Assembly (NCBI RefSeq): GCF_000819725.1
Contig: NZ_CDDH01000001.1
Coordinates: forward strand, 1-63,053
Source of the DNA: Aeromonas australiensis
Lineage (GTDB): Bacteria > Pseudomonadota > Gammaproteobacteria > Enterobacterales > Aeromonadaceae
Length of the DNA: 63,053 nucleotides
Direction: 5' to 3'
Within the stretch, counting starts at the first letter, position 1. Every line of letters starts with the position of its first letter. Below are positions 1-11,173 of this stretch, one piece after another. Made by a program: the position numbers and the translations under genes. The notes beneath the pieces were generated by a model that was not told where the DNA came from, searched no databases, and was given only the letters and a program-made list of their open reading frames with translations.

Positions 1-626
1 ATGTAGCCACCCCCGCCTCTTTTACCAATATGCTCAACCCCTTGGCCAATGCGGTGCTGATGACGATCTTTGCGGGTCTGGGTACCGAGGTGGTAGCCGC
101 TTACGGCGCCGCATCGCGGGTCGAGGCGCTACTGCTCATCGTGATGATGGCCCTCGCCTCCGTACTGGCCCCTTTCATCTCGCAAAACTGCGGCGCCGGC
201 AATCCGGCCCGGGCCAAAGCCGCACTTCAGAGCTGCATGAGGTTTGCCTTGCTGTTCCAGCTCGCCATCTATGGCCTGACCTGGCTGCTCGCCCCGCTGA
301 TCGCCAATCTGTTTAGCGATCATCCGCAGGTCATTCGCCTGATTATTCTCTATCTGCATCTGGTGCCGATCGGTTACGGCTTTCAGGGCATGGTGATGCT
401 GCTTGCCTCGGCACTCAATGGCGTGCGGGCATCCAGTATCTCTTTCTTGTTCAACGGATTAAGACTATTTGGCTTGCTCTTGCCAGGAGCCTGGCTGGGG
501 GCAAAACTGGGGGGAGAACAGGGGATATATCTGGGGATACTGCTAGCCAATCTGGCGGCGGGCACCCTCGCATGGTGGTATGCCCGACACCGCTTCGAGG
601 CGTTGTGCCATCAGGGCAAGCCCTGA
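1..626 (+). CDS. MATE family efflux transporter, C-terminal part (5' truncated by window)
   Basis: The reading frame is open from base 3 and runs into the window from upstream, so only about 207 C-terminal residues are visible. The first residues (VATPASFTN, then MLNPLANAV) resemble the repeat start of MATE pumps, which export drugs and cations by Na+ or H+ antiport in the inner membrane. Five to six hydrophobic segments follow, with short charged loops such as the one containing NPARAKAAL. The protein ends at TGA 624-626. The first Met at position 30 is internal, not a start. The family call is from overall character; which MATE subgroup it belongs to cannot be told from this half. Confidence 0.8.
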   Translation, partial: VATPASFTNMLNPLANAVLMTIFAGLGTEVVAAYGAASRVEALLLIVMMALASVLAPFISQNCGAGNPARAKAALQSCMRFALLFQLAIYGLTWLLAPLIANLFSDHPQVIRLIILYLHLVPIGYGFQGMVMLLASALNGVRASSISFLFNGLRLFGLLLPGAWLGAKLGGEQGIYLGILLANLAAGTLAWWYARHRFEALCHQGKP

Positions 627-661
627 TCCAGTCACTCGCCTCGGGTTTTCGTTCGTCGATT

Positions 662-700
662 ACTCTTTACGCTCACTCTTTGCGCTCACTCTTTGCGCTC
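662..700. repeat. Three 13-bp tandem repeats at the 3' end of fxsA
   Basis: A 13-bp unit (minus strand GAGCGCAAAGAGT) occurs three times head to tail at 688-700, 675-687 and 662-674. The third copy has one change (C to T). The first copy encodes the last FxsA residues ERKE and the stop codon TGA begins in the junction with the second copy, so the two downstream units are untranslated echoes of the gene end. Confidence 0.85.
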
Positions 701-1165
701 AAACTCGCCTTCGATGGTGGTGCCGCCCTGCTTGGCGCTCCCCAGATGATCATCGGACGGTGCCTTGCCAAACGGTGATGGTGTTCCCTGCTGGAAGCCC
801 CCCATCTGCATCCGGAACTGACTGCTGCCGATCAGCTTATCGGCCAGTTTGTTGCGCAGCCAGGGTTGCAGCAACAGCACACCGAAAATATCGGTCACGA
901 AACCCGGGATAATCAGCAGCAAGCCAGCCAACGCCAGCATCATGCCCCCCATCACCTCGCGGCCCGGCATCTCGCCCATCTGCATCTTTTGCTGGGCACT
1001 GAACAGGGTCTTGATCCCTTCACTGCGCACCAGCGAGGAGCCCAATACTGCGGTCAGTATGAGCAAGCCGACTGTCGGCAGCGCCCCGATGACCGAGCCG
1101 ACCTCGATCATCACGGTGAGCTCCAGCACAACCAGACCCACCAACAACAGAAACAACTTGCCCAT
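686..1165 (-). CDS. fxsA: FxsA family membrane protein
   Basis: A 159-residue inner-membrane protein. E. coli FxsA overproduction relieves F-plasmid exclusion of phage T7; its cellular role is unclear. The N-terminus (MGKLFLLLVGLVVLELTVMI) is a membrane segment. It is followed by a second hydrophobic stretch (VGLLILTAVLGSSLV), an amphipathic linker (SAQQKMQMGEMPGREV) and a third segment (MMLALAGLLLIIPGFVTDIFGVLLL), the normal FxsA topology. The tail is polar. ATG 1165 was chosen because GGAG lies 5 nt upstream; a GTG at 1171 is also in frame. The gene converges with the MATE gene. Confidence 0.88.
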   Translation of the reverse strand: MGKLFLLLVGLVVLELTVMIEVGSVIGALPTVGLLILTAVLGSSLVRSEGIKTLFSAQQKMQMGEMPGREVMGGMMLALAGLLLIIPGFVTDIFGVLLLQPWLRNKLADKLIGSSQFRMQMGGFQQGTPSPFGKAPSDDHLGSAKQGGTTIEGEFERKE

Positions 1166-1607
1166 ATCCACTCCAGCACCGGTAAATTAAGAAAAAGTGG
1201 CGTCCATCCAACGATGGTAAGAAGCGATGTTGCCACCCCGCCATCACCACTTTCTGTCCTGAATAGATGGGGTCAGCTCCCGTCTTTTCAAGCAGATCAA
1301 TTGACACCAAGATCATCAGCAATCTACAAAACCAGCAATCAGCCACAAAAACTGATAAAAATCATAATTATAAAAACTTCATAACATATGTGTACTTTCC
1401 TCAAAGTAATTTGAAAATGTCGCTAGTTTAGTGATCCACCTCTAATAACCGATACCTCAATTGGAGTAGTATATTGATTAGTTTTTCGGGAGGTCACTCT
1501 CCCAACCGCCCCACTCGATGTGTGGTGCTTCAGGATGAGCTGTGCGCAAGGAACTCGCGACCACTCGGTGAGGAATTTTCCATTTATCTGATTTCTGAGG
1601 CATTACA
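1166..1607. other. Intergenic region between divergent fxsA and aspA
   Basis: 442 bp without a convincing gene. The stretch around 1316-1430 is strikingly AT-rich and probably holds the aspA promoter. I looked for CRP and FNR palindromes, expected from E. coli aspA, and found no clean match. Confidence 0.5.
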
Positions 1608-3050
1608 ATGAGCGACATCAAGAGCGTCCGCATTGAAGAAGACCTGCTGGGCACCAAAGAAGTTTCCAATGATCTCTACTACGGTGTGCACACCCTGCGC
1701 GCGGTCGAGAACTTCAAGATCAGCTCTCAGCAGATTTCTGACGTTCCGGAATTCGTCCGCGGTATGGTGCTGACCAAGAAGGCCGCTGCGCTGGCAAACG
1801 GTGAACTGGGTACCATCCGTCCTGAAATTGCTGACAAGATCGTAGAAGCCTGCGACCTGATGCTGAACACCGGCAAATGCTTCGACCAGTTCCCGGTCGA
1901 CGTTTACCAGGGTGGTGCCGGCACCTCCGTCAACATGAACACCAACGAAGTACTGGCCAACATCGCCCTGGAAATCATGGGTCTGGAGAAAGGCCGTTAC
2001 GACGTCATCAACCCGAACGACCACGTCAACAAGTGCCAGTCCACCAACGATGCCTACCCGACCGGTTTCCGCGTTGCTGTTGTCAACAGCACTGACGTGA
2101 CCCTGCACGCGCTGGAGCACCTGATCGCGGCATTCGATGCCAAAGCGAAAGAGTTCAAAAACATCCTGAAGATGGGCCGTACCCAGCTGCAAGATGCGGT
2201 TCCGATGACCCTGGGTCAGGAGTTCCACGCATTCGCCGTGACCCTGCGTGAAGAGATCAAATCCATCAAGCGTTGCCAGGAGCTGTTGCTGGAAGTGAAC
2301 TTGGGCGCGACCGCCATCGGTACCGGTCTGAACACCCCGCCCGAGTACTCTGCACTGGCCATCAAGCGTCTGGCCGAGATCACCGGCCGTGCCTATGTAC
2401 CGGCAGAAGATCTGATCGAAGCGACCTCCGACTGCGGCGCCTACGTCATGCTGCACGGCGCCATCAAGCGTCTGGCGATGAAGCTGTCCAAGATCTGTAA
2501 TGACCTTCGTCTGCTCTCCTCTGGCCCGCGCACTGCACTCAAAGAGATCAACCTGCCGGAAATGCAGGCGGGCTCCTCCATCATGCCGGCCAAGGTCAAC
2601 CCGGTTATCCCGGAAGTGGTCAACCAATCCTGCTTCAAGGTATTCGGTAACGACATCACCATCACCTTCGCCGCCGAAGCCGGTCAGCTGCAGCTGAACG
2701 TCATGGAGCCAGTGATTGGTCAGGCGATGTTCGAATCCCTGAGCCTGATGGAAAAAGCCTGTATTTCCCTGCGCGAGAAGTGCGTGGAAGGTATCACCGC
2801 CAACCCGGAAATCTGCATGAATCACGTGCTGAACTCCATCGGTATCGTGACCTACCTGAACCCCTTCATCGGCCACCACGAAGGGGATATCGTCGGCAAG
2901 ATCTGTGCCCAAACCGGCAAGAACGTCCGCGAAGTCGTTCTTGAGCGCGGTCTGCTGAGCGCCGAGCAGCTGGACGAAATTCTCTCCATCGAGAACCTGA
3001 TGAACCCGCAATACAAAGCCAAGCGTTTCACCCGCGAAGCTGCCGTATAA
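1608..3050 (+). CDS. aspA: Aspartate ammonia-lyase
   Basis: A 480-residue cytoplasmic homotetrameric enzyme that deaminates L-aspartate to fumarate and ammonia. It contains the fumarase/aspartase signature [11 protein letters not shown] (around residues 322-332), whose flexible loop carries the catalytic serine. The N-terminal motif [15 protein letters not shown] and [14 protein letters not shown] are also typical of AspA. Length matches the family (about 478). ATG 1608 has GAGG 7 nt upstream. dcuA follows 125 bp downstream on the same strand. Together they import aspartate, make fumarate, and export succinate for anaerobic fumarate respiration. Confidence 0.97.
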   Translation: MSDIKSVRIEEDLLGTKEVSNDLYYGVHTLRAVENFKISSQQISDVPEFVRGMVLTKKAAALANGELGTIRPEIADKIVEACDLMLNTGKCFDQFPVDVYQGGAGTSVNMNTNEVLANIALEIMGLEKGRYDVINPNDHVNKCQSTNDAYPTGFRVAVVNSTDVTLHALEHLIAAFDAKAKEFKNILKMGRTQLQDAVPMTLGQEFHAFAVTLREEIKSIKRCQELLLEVNLGATAIGTGLNTPPEYSALAIKRLAEITGRAYVPAEDLIEATSDCGAYVMLHGAIKRLAMKLSKICNDLRLLSSGPRTALKEINLPEMQAGSSIMPAKVNPVIPEVVNQSCFKVFGNDITITFAAEAGQLQLNVMEPVIGQAMFESLSLMEKACISLREKCVEGITANPEICMNHVLNSIGIVTYLNPFIGHHEGDIVGKICAQTGKNVREVVLERGLLSAEQLDEILSIENLMNPQYKAKRFTREAAV

Positions 3051-3057
3051 GCGAGTA

Positions 3058-3080
3058 TGGGCCGGGATCTTCCCGGCCCA
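3058..3080 (+). terminator. Strong hairpin after aspA
   Basis: A 10-bp perfect GC-rich stem (TGGGCCGGGA at 3058-3067, mate at 3071-3080) with a 3-nt loop, just after the aspA stop. No T-run follows. It is more likely an mRNA 3'-end stabiliser or pause element between aspA and dcuA than a full terminator. Confidence 0.6.
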
Positions 3081-3089
3081 TAAAGTCAG

Positions 3090-3135
3090 TTCCCGATTGG
3101 TCTTTATCCCCAGCCCGATCGGGAATTGGCTTTTT
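3090..3135 (+). terminator. Possible attenuator between aspA and dcuA
   Basis: TTCCCGAT (3090-3097) pairs with ATCGGGAA (3118-3125) across a 20-nt loop, and TTGGCTTTTT follows. It would be a weak terminator that lowers dcuA expression relative to aspA. Confidence 0.4.
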
Positions 3136-3175
3136 GCCAAATAAAAACCAAAAACTAAAAAATGGAGTTATCGCT

Positions 3176-4495
3176 ATGATTGGAATCGAGTTACTTGTGG
3201 TGCTCGCCGCTATCTATCTGGGGGCCCGGATAGGTAGCATCGGCATCGGCTTTGCCGGTGGTCTGGGGGTACTGGTATTGACGTGGGGTCTGGGCATGCC
3301 TATCCCGAGCGATCAACTGGTCAGCTACATCCCTTGGGATGTGATCATGATCATTGCGTCCGTCATCTGCGCCATCGCCTGTATGCAACTGGCTGGCGGG
3401 ATGGACTATCTGGTCTTCCTGGCAGAGAAGGCGCTGCGCAAAAACCCCAAATACATCACCTTCGCCGCTCCGGTCGTGACCTATCTGATGACCATGCTGG
3501 CCGGTACCGGTCATACCGCCTTCTCTACCCTGCCGGTTATCGCTGAAGTGGCCAAAGAGCAAGGGATCCGCCCATCCCGTCCGCTCTCCATCGCAGTGGT
3601 CGCCTCCCAGATCGCCATCACAGCCTCCCCAATCTCTGCCGCTGTGGTTGCCTTCTCCGGTATGCTCGAGCCGCTTGGTGTTGACTACCTGACCCTGCTG
3701 GCCATCTGCATCCCCTCTACCTTCCTGGCCTGTATCCTGGGCGCCTTCATTGCCAACATGATGGGCAAACCGCTGGATCAGGACGAAGTCTATCTGGAGC
3801 GCAAAGCCAAAGGCCTGATCAAACTGCGTGGTACTACCAAGCTCGAGATCAAGCCGTACGCCAAACTGTCGGTCTGGATCTTCATCGCCGCCATCGTTGC
3901 TGTCATGGCTTATGCCACTGCCATCTCCGGTAAAGTGGGTCTGATCACCAATCCGCCGATCCCCCGTGACGGCGCTATCATGGGCATCATGCTGGCCGCA
4001 GCCACCATCATGACCCTGGTGTGCAAACTGGACGCCACCCAAGTGACCAACATGCCGACCTTCAAGTCCGGTATGTCCGCCTGTATCTGCGTACTGGGTG
4101 TGGCCTGGTTGGGTAACGTCTTCGTGAAAGGCAACATGGACACCATCCAGCTGATCGCGGGTGACCTGCTGAACCAGTACTCCTGGCTGCTGGCCGTGGT
4201 GCTGTTCTTTGCCGCCATGCTGCTCTACTCACAGGGTGCAACCACCAAAGCCCTGATGCCTGCCGCACTGGCACTGGGTGTCAGCCCGCTGACTGCGATT
4301 GCCTCTTTCGCAGCCGTGAGTGCCCTGTTCGTACTGCCGACCTACCCGACCCTGCTGGCCGCGGTAGAGATGGACGACACCGGCTCCACCCGTATTGGTA
4401 AAGCGGTCTTCAACCACCCCTTCTTCGTACCGGGCACCGCCACCATCGCCATCGCCGTGGCGCTGGGCTTCTTCTTCGGCGGCATCCTGCTGTAA
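3176..4495 (+). CDS. dcuA: Anaerobic C4-dicarboxylate transporter DcuA
   Basis: A 439-residue polytopic inner-membrane carrier that exchanges aspartate, fumarate and succinate. Segments such as YLGARIGSIGIGFAGGLGVLVL, KNPKYITFAAPVVTYLMTML, GTGHTAFSTLPVIAEVAKEQG and TFKSGMSACICVLGVAWLG follow E. coli DcuA closely, and more closely than DcuB. ATG 3176 was chosen because GGAG lies 8 nt upstream. An in-frame codon at 3134 would add a charged, non-homologous 14-residue extension. The gene lies directly downstream of aspA, the standard aspA-dcuA arrangement. Confidence 0.93.
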   Translation: MIGIELLVVLAAIYLGARIGSIGIGFAGGLGVLVLTWGLGMPIPSDQLVSYIPWDVIMIIASVICAIACMQLAGGMDYLVFLAEKALRKNPKYITFAAPVVTYLMTMLAGTGHTAFSTLPVIAEVAKEQGIRPSRPLSIAVVASQIAITASPISAAVVAFSGMLEPLGVDYLTLLAICIPSTFLACILGAFIANMMGKPLDQDEVYLERKAKGLIKLRGTTKLEIKPYAKLSVWIFIAAIVAVMAYATAISGKVGLITNPPIPRDGAIMGIMLAAATIMTLVCKLDATQVTNMPTFKSGMSACICVLGVAWLGNVFVKGNMDTIQLIAGDLLNQYSWLLAVVLFFAAMLLYSQGATTKALMPAALALGVSPLTAIASFAAVSALFVLPTYPTLLAAVEMDDTGSTRIGKAVFNHPFFVPGTATIAIAVALGFFFGGILL

Positions 4496-4520
4496 TTGCA
4501 TCGCCTGCCGATAGCCAAAC

Positions 4521-4553
4521 AAAAATCCCCGCCAGTTGGCGGGGATTTTTTTA
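4521..4553 (+). terminator. Rho-independent terminator of aspA-dcuA
   Basis: A 9-bp stem AAATCCCCGCC/GGCGGGGATTT around a short AGTT loop, followed by TTTTTTTA. A-run and T-run on the two sides make it potentially bidirectional. Confidence 0.9.
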
Positions 4554-4817
4554 TCTCTTCTTTCGGTGACTTGAGTTCTTCTGCCATATAAGACCGGTGA
4601 TGGTAAAGCTCGCCTCATAAGCCTATCAATTGTCGTGACAGCCTTTTGGCAATCCGGCAAGGCATTTCCCTCCCCTATCATCACCATCGCGCTATAAGAC
4701 GCCTGTAGCGCGATCTGCCTTATAGGGTCATACAAGGTCGGGCTGTCACGGTTAATCAGATATAGAACCCCCTGGGAGAGCGGCAGATAGAAGAACGAAC
4801 CACCATAAGCCGGGATG
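4554..4817 (-). pseudogene. Possible gene remnant, unknown function
   Basis: On the minus strand a frame is open from a TAG near 4818 down into the dcuA terminator. It reads as plausible protein (segments GGSFFYLPLSQGVLYL, INRDSPTLYDPIRQIALQ and YSAMVMIGEGNALPD). It has no ATG, only possible TTG/CTG starts, and its end would have to run across the terminator and antisense to dcuA. I do not recognise it. A decayed or truncated gene is my best reading; chance is possible. Confidence 0.25.
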
Positions 4818-5040
4818 AGGGAGCATCGCTAAAGCCATCAATTCAGCTTATCGAGAGCAATTGGCATCCCAAGCAGGCTTCGGGATGTTGCCGCAGGCCT
4901 GGCTAAGTCGCTGCCGATGTGAAGTAAAACATGCCGAGAAAGAGGCAATAAAAAATGCCTCGAACAGGCTCCGCGTTAGCTCAGAAGCATGCCCAAGGCA
5001 TATCAGATAATCCGCCCGACAAGGGGCAGGATCGTCTGGA
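4818..5040. other. Intergenic stretch downstream of tsaD
   Basis: No recognisable gene, RNA or terminator. A 71-codon minus-strand frame (4848-5063) overlaps the tsaD 3' end and has no recognisable features. Confidence 0.5.
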
Positions 5041-6054
5041 TCAGACCGGATCCAGAGTATCAAGCGGCCAGCGCGGTACTGCCTTGACCACTAGCGGCTC
5101 GAACACGCCAGCTTTCAAACGCTGCATACCGGCATAAGCGATCATCGCCCCATTATCAGTGCAATATTCAGTGCGGGGATAGAACACCTCACCACTAAGC
5201 TCTTGCATCATTTCGGCCAGCTGGGCACGCAGATGACGATTGGCGCTGACACCACCGGCCCCAACCAGACGCTTGAGGCCGGTCTCTTTCAAAGCACGGC
5301 GACACTTGATAGCCAGAGTATCGACAACCGCATCCTCAAAGGCTCGGGCGATATCGGCACGGGTCTGCTCATCGTCACCATTGGCGGCAATGGTGTTGGC
5401 AGTGAAGGTCTTGAGGCCAGAGAAGCTCATGTCGAGGCCCGGACGATCGGTCATGGGACGGGGGAAGTGGAAGCGCCCCTTAGTACCCTTCTCGGCCAGA
5501 CGGGAGAGCAGCGGACCACCCGGATAATCCAGCCCCATCAACTTGGCGGTCTTGTCGAACGCCTCGCCAGCGGCATCATCGATGGATTCCCCCAGCAGCT
5601 GATAGCTGCCGATCCCATCAACCCGCACCAGCATGGAGTGACCACCGGAGACCAGCAGCGCCACGAAGGGGAACTCGGGGGCCTTTTCCTCCAGCATGGG
5701 GGCCAGCAGGTGACCTTCCATATGGTGGACTGCGATGGCTGGTTTGTTCCAGGCCATCGCCAACGAACGGCCGATGGTGGCCCCCACCAAAATAGCGCCA
5801 ACCAGACCAGGACCCGCGGTATAGGCGATGCCGTCAATGTCATCTTTGCCCAGTCCCGCCTCTTGCAATGCGGCCTGGATCAACGGGATCGTCTTGCGCA
5901 CATGGTCACGGCTAGCTAGTTCGGGGACGACGCCACCGTAGTCCGCATGTAGCTTGACCTGGCTATATAACTGATGGGAAAGGATCCCTTTTTGATCATC
6001 GAAGATCGCGATCCCGGTTTCGTCACAGGATGTCTCTATACCCAATACACGCAT
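5041..6054 (-). CDS. tsaD: tRNA N6-adenosine threonylcarbamoyltransferase TsaD
   Basis: A 337-residue subunit of the TsaBDE complex that transfers threonylcarbamoyl from TC-AMP to A37 of ANN-decoding tRNAs. The ASKHA-type N-terminus [19 protein letters not shown] is intact. The metal-binding histidines are H111 and H115 in HHMEGH, and the [14 protein letters not shown] and SFSGLKT segments are present. Length equals the usual 337. It is transcribed divergently from rpsU, the same arrangement as in enterobacteria. Confidence 0.97.
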   Translation of the reverse strand: MRVLGIETSCDETGIAIFDDQKGILSHQLYSQVKLHADYGGVVPELASRDHVRKTIPLIQAALQEAGLGKDDIDGIAYTAGPGLVGAILVGATIGRSLAMAWNKPAIAVHHMEGHLLAPMLEEKAPEFPFVALLVSGGHSMLVRVDGIGSYQLLGESIDDAAGEAFDKTAKLMGLDYPGGPLLSRLAEKGTKGRFHFPRPMTDRPGLDMSFSGLKTFTANTIAANGDDEQTRADIARAFEDAVVDTLAIKCRRALKETGLKRLVGAGGVSANRHLRAQLAEMMQELSGEVFYPRTEYCTDNGAMIAYAGMQRLKAGVFEPLVVKAVPRWPLDTLDPV

Positions 6055-6133
6055 TGCTAAAAATTTTCACTGCTAAAATGAGACGGCTATGGTAACCTTC
6101 GCGGGTTTTTTAAACCAGAGCGATCTCTGCGGG

Positions 6134-6163
6134 TTTACTTTCAATCCCTGTCCAGAGTATAAT
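6134..6163 (+). promoter_or_regulatory. Predicted sigma70 promoter of the rpsU-dnaG-rpoD operon
   Basis: A perfect TATAAT (6158-6163) lies about 70 bp before rpsU, with TTACTT (6135-6140) 17 bp upstream as a weak -35. Its position between divergent tsaD and rpsU fits the main promoter of the operon. Confidence 0.6.
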
Positions 6164-6221
6164 TTCGCACCATTTTAAGACATGCTGATCGATTGAAGGT
6201 CAGCTAACAATTTATCACTGA

Positions 6222-6449
<228 letters not shown>

Positions 6450-6464
6450 TCGGGAGATATTGCC

Positions 6465-6908
6465 TTGTCTCTGAAGGATCAACTCAAGGATCAACAAAAA
6501 CTCGCCATGCTTGCCAAAGATAAGGCACGTCTGGGAGCGATCCGCTTGTTGATGGCAGAAATCAAGCAACGTGAAGTCGATACCCGTATCGAGCTGAATG
6601 ATGAGGATATCCTCGCTGTCGTGACCAAGATGGTCAAACAGCGCCGTGATTCCATCAGTCAATTTGAAGCTGCCGGTCGCCAGGATCTCGCCGACAAAGA
6701 GTCCGCCGAGATCGTTGTGTTGCAGGAGTTCCTGCCGCAACAGCTGACCGCAGATGAAATTGCCGCCCTGATCGAGCAAGCCGTCACTGAAAGTGGTGCT
6801 GCCGTCATGGCTGATATGGGTAAGGTCATGGCTGTCTTGAAGCCGAAAATTCAGGGGCGTGCCGATGTCGGCGCCGTCAGTGCGCAGGTGAAAACCCGCT
6901 TGGCGTAA
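6465..6908 (+). CDS. yqeY: GatB/YqeY domain-containing protein
   Basis: A 147-residue soluble helical protein of the YqeY family, related to the tail domain of GatB. Its function is not firmly known; a link with tRNA or amidotransferase chemistry is inferred from the GatB relation. The start appears to be TTG at 6465, since GGGAG lies 8 nt upstream and the N-terminus (MSLKDQLKDQQKLAMLAKDK) fits the family. The first codons carry a 12-bp tandem repeat (AAGGATCAACTC, then AAGGATCAACAA). It sits between rpsU and dnaG, as in many Vibrio and Aeromonas genomes. Confidence 0.88.
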   Translation: MSLKDQLKDQQKLAMLAKDKARLGAIRLLMAEIKQREVDTRIELNDEDILAVVTKMVKQRRDSISQFEAAGRQDLADKESAEIVVLQEFLPQQLTADEIAALIEQAVTESGAAVMADMGKVMAVLKPKIQGRADVGAVSAQVKTRLA

Positions 6909-6996
6909 CAGGCAACTCTCTTGTTTGGTCGAAGAAGCCGTGCTTCCCTTGGAATGCGCGGCTTTTTTATTTTCTCCGCAATGAAACAGGACAGTT

Positions 6997-8784
6997 ATGG
7001 CAGGCAGGATCCCCCAATCCTTTATCGACGATCTGCTCACACGCACAGACATAGTCGAGCTGATCGACTCGCGAGTGCGGCTGAAGAAAGCCGGTAAGAA
7101 CTACCAGGCTTGCTGCCCTTTTCATAACGAAAAAAGCCCCTCTTTTACCGTCAGCCAGGAGAAGCAGTTCTACCACTGTTTCGGCTGTGGTGCCCACGGC
7201 AATGCCATCGGCTTTATCATGGAGTACGACGGTCTCGAATTTCCCGATGCCATCGAAGAGCTCGCCAGCATGCAGGGCATGCAGGTACCTCGCGAACAGA
7301 GCATCGGCGGCTCGGCCAATAACCAACCCGCCGTCAGCAAGGATCTGTTCGAACTGATGAACCAGATCGCCCGCTTCTACGAGAGCAATCTCAAGAGCGC
7401 TCCCCATGCGGTAGAATATCTCAAAGGACGCGGTCTGACCGGTGAAGTGGTCAAACGGTTCAATATCGGCTACGCCCCAAGTGACTGGGATCAGGTGCGC
7501 CGCCGCTTCGGCGCCAGTCGGGATCACGAGCAACTGCTTATCTCGGGTGGCATGCTGATCACTCGTGACAACGGTCCGGGCAGCTATGATCGCTTTCGCG
7601 ATCGCATCATGTTCCCGATCCGCGACAAGCGTGGCCGGGTCATCGGTTTCGGTGGCCGGGTGCTGGGTGATGGCACCCCCAAGTACCTGAACTCGCCGGA
7701 GACCCCCATCTTCCATAAAGGGCGGGAGCTGTTCGGTCTCTACGAGGTGAAGCAGGCACACAAGGATCCGCGCCGGATCCTGGTGGTTGAAGGCTACATG
7801 GATGTGGTAGCACTCGGTCAGTACGACATCGACTATGCGGTGGCGGCACTGGGTACTGCCACAACCAGCGACCATATCCACACCCTGTTTCGCACCACCG
7901 CGGAGGTGGTCTGCTGCTACGACGGTGACAACGCCGGTCGTGAAGCGGCCTGGCGCGCGCTGGATAATGCCCTCCCCCATCTGCAGGATGGCCGCGAGTT
8001 GAAGTTCGTGTTCCTGCCCGATGGCGAGGATCCAGACTCGCTGGTACGCCAGATTGGCAAGGAGGGCTTCGAAGCCCTGCTCGATGAAGCCCAGCCGTTC
8101 GCCGACTTCATGTTCGAGCGTCTCGGCCGCGATGCGGCGCTCTCCGGTGAAGCAGGCAAGTTCGAAGTGGCCAACAAGGCCGCAGAACTTATCCGCCGCG
8201 TACCGGAAGGGTTTACCCGCGAAGGGTTGATCACCCGCCTCTCCAGCATGATGCGTTGGGGCGAGAACAAGCAGCGCATCGCCGAACTGTTTGCCCGCAA
8301 CAGTCAGCCCAAGCGCGATCTCAACAAACCCAAAGCTGCCAAGCTGACGCCGCTGCGGCGAGCACTGGCCCTGATGGTGCAATATCCGGCGGTGACGGCT
8401 GAGCTTCCCCCCATGCCGGAATTGGCTGGACTGCGGGTACAGGGCATCAAGTTCCTGCTGCAACTGCACCAGCAGATCCTGGCACAGCCCGGCATCACTA
8501 CCGGTATCCTGCTGGAACACTGGCGCGGTACCAAGGAGGGAGAGATCCTCGCTCAGCTGGCCATGCACAATCTCTTTGAAGAGGTCAAACTCGACCAAGA
8601 GCCCGATATTCTGGGAGAATTGCAGGACACCTTCGTGGGCTTCATCAACCAGTTTCTGAAACAACGGATCGAAGAGTTACAGGCCAAAGTGGCTCAGGAA
8701 GGACTAAGCTCCGAAGAAACCCAAGAGCTGATGATGCTGATCAGAGAGGTGCAAATTGAGAAAAGAAATGAGAGTGGGGCTTGA
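6997..8784 (+). CDS. dnaG: DNA primase
   Basis: A 595-residue primase that makes RNA primers at the replication fork. The N-terminal zinc-binding domain is seen as CPFHNEKSPSF and HCFGCGAHGN (about residues 40-65). The TOPRIM domain has the acidic motif VVEGYMDVVALGQ (about 266-278) and YDGDNAGREAA (DxD). The C-terminal about 150 residues form the helicase (DnaB) binding domain. Length is close to E. coli DnaG (581). It is third in the operon, 88 bp after yqeY. Confidence 0.97.
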   Translation: MAGRIPQSFIDDLLTRTDIVELIDSRVRLKKAGKNYQACCPFHNEKSPSFTVSQEKQFYHCFGCGAHGNAIGFIMEYDGLEFPDAIEELASMQGMQVPREQSIGGSANNQPAVSKDLFELMNQIARFYESNLKSAPHAVEYLKGRGLTGEVVKRFNIGYAPSDWDQVRRRFGASRDHEQLLISGGMLITRDNGPGSYDRFRDRIMFPIRDKRGRVIGFGGRVLGDGTPKYLNSPETPIFHKGRELFGLYEVKQAHKDPRRILVVEGYMDVVALGQYDIDYAVAALGTATTSDHIHTLFRTTAEVVCCYDGDNAGREAAWRALDNALPHLQDGRELKFVFLPDGEDPDSLVRQIGKEGFEALLDEAQPFADFMFERLGRDAALSGEAGKFEVANKAAELIRRVPEGFTREGLITRLSSMMRWGENKQRIAELFARNSQPKRDLNKPKAAKLTPLRRALALMVQYPAVTAELPPMPELAGLRVQGIKFLLQLHQQILAQPGITTGILLEHWRGTKEGEILAQLAMHNLFEEVKLDQEPDILGELQDTFVGFINQFLKQRIEELQAKVAQEGLSSEETQELMMLIREVQIEKRNESGA

Positions 8785-8903
8785 TATTTGAGTGATTAGT
8801 CCCAATATGGAGAGTGTTGCCCGAATCGACGGGATAAAAAGCAAAAATTTTATGACCGCCTGGCCCCGACAATACTGCGGGCAGGGGTTTCTCATGACCG
8901 ACG

Positions 8904-8936
8904 CCGCAACCAGACATAGCATGTCTGGCGGTTTTC
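8904..8936 (+). terminator. Attenuator-like hairpin between dnaG and rpoD
   Basis: A perfect 8-bp stem CCAGACAT/ATGTCTGG with a 3-nt AGC loop (8910-8928), followed by CGGTTTTCT. Partial termination here would adjust rpoD relative to dnaG; E. coli has regulation at the same junction. Confidence 0.55.
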
Positions 8937-9006
8937 TATTAGAATTGGCTATTTGCGCAGCAGCGCACTGTACGCGCAACCTAGCAACACCAACCGGATG
9001 AGTTCT

Positions 9007-10863
<1,857 letters not shown>

Positions 10864-10893
10864 TCCTGACCTTGTGTGTCAAACTGCTCTGCC

Positions 10894-10922
10894 AAAGCCC
10901 CGCCATGCGGGGCTTTGTTTTG
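10894..10922 (+). terminator. Terminator of rpoD
   Basis: A perfect 10-bp stem AAAGCCCCGC/GCGGGGCTTT with a CAT loop, followed by GTTTTGT. Confidence 0.88.
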
Positions 10923-11000
10923 TCTGGCATTTACCCTTGTGGCCGGCTTTGAGTCCCCTACAGAGCTGGACAATTAGTCGCCAAGTGGTTGATATACCTA

Positions 11001-11029
11001 TAGACTGCCCTTTCCTCTTACCCTATAAT
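11001..11029 (+). promoter_or_regulatory. Promoter of tRNA-Ile2
   Basis: TATAAT at 11024-11029 with TAGACT (11001-11006) 17 bp upstream. The GC-rich segment CCACGCCGC after the -10 resembles the stringent discriminator of stable-RNA promoters. Confidence 0.65.
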
Positions 11030-11052
11030 CCACGCCGCTAAACGCACAATTT

Positions 11053-11129
11053 GGCCCCTTAGCTCAGTTGGTCAGAGCAGTCGACTCATAATCGATTGGT
11101 CGTGGGTTCAAGTCCCCCAGGGGCCACCA
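11053..11129 (+). tRNA. ileX: tRNA-Ile2 (anticodon CAT, lysidine-modified)
   Basis: A 77-nt cloverleaf with encoded CCA. The acceptor arm GGCCCCT pairs with AGGGGCC; the D-arm is TTAGCTCAGTTGGTCAGAGCA, less one base; the anticodon loop CTCATAA has CAT; and the T-arm contains GTTCAAGTC. The body matches E. coli tRNA-Ile2 (ileX), whose CAU anticodon is modified by TilS to read AUA, rather than elongator tRNA-Met (GGCTACG start). Its place directly behind rpoD supports ileX. The 3' end borders the accessory island, a common integration site. Confidence 0.9.
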
Positions 11130-11137
11130 TATATAGC

Positions 11138-11173
11138 AAGGCGTAGCAGGTTAATAACCGCTACGCCTTTTTC
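11138..11173 (+). terminator. Terminator of tRNA-Ile2
   Basis: A 10-bp stem AAGGCGTAGC/GCTACGCCTT closing an inner GGTTAATAACC hairpin, followed by TTTTT. Confidence 0.9.

Noticed and set aside
1301..1329. TTGACA at 1301 as the aspA promoter
   Set aside because: No acceptable -10 at 16-18 bp; distance to aspA is long.
1584..3140. Long antisense frame opposite aspA (518 codons)
   Set aside because: It mirrors a GC-rich real gene; composition is HQDG-rich shadow sequence without domains. Similar shadows occur opposite dnaG (6967-8664), eno (17099-18637), pyrG (18432-20156) and the acyl-CoA synthetase (61166-62770).
11053..11129. Reading the tRNA as elongator tRNA-Met because of its CAT anticodon
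   Set aside because: Acceptor and arms match tRNA-Ile2, not tRNA-Met, and the position behind rpoD agrees.
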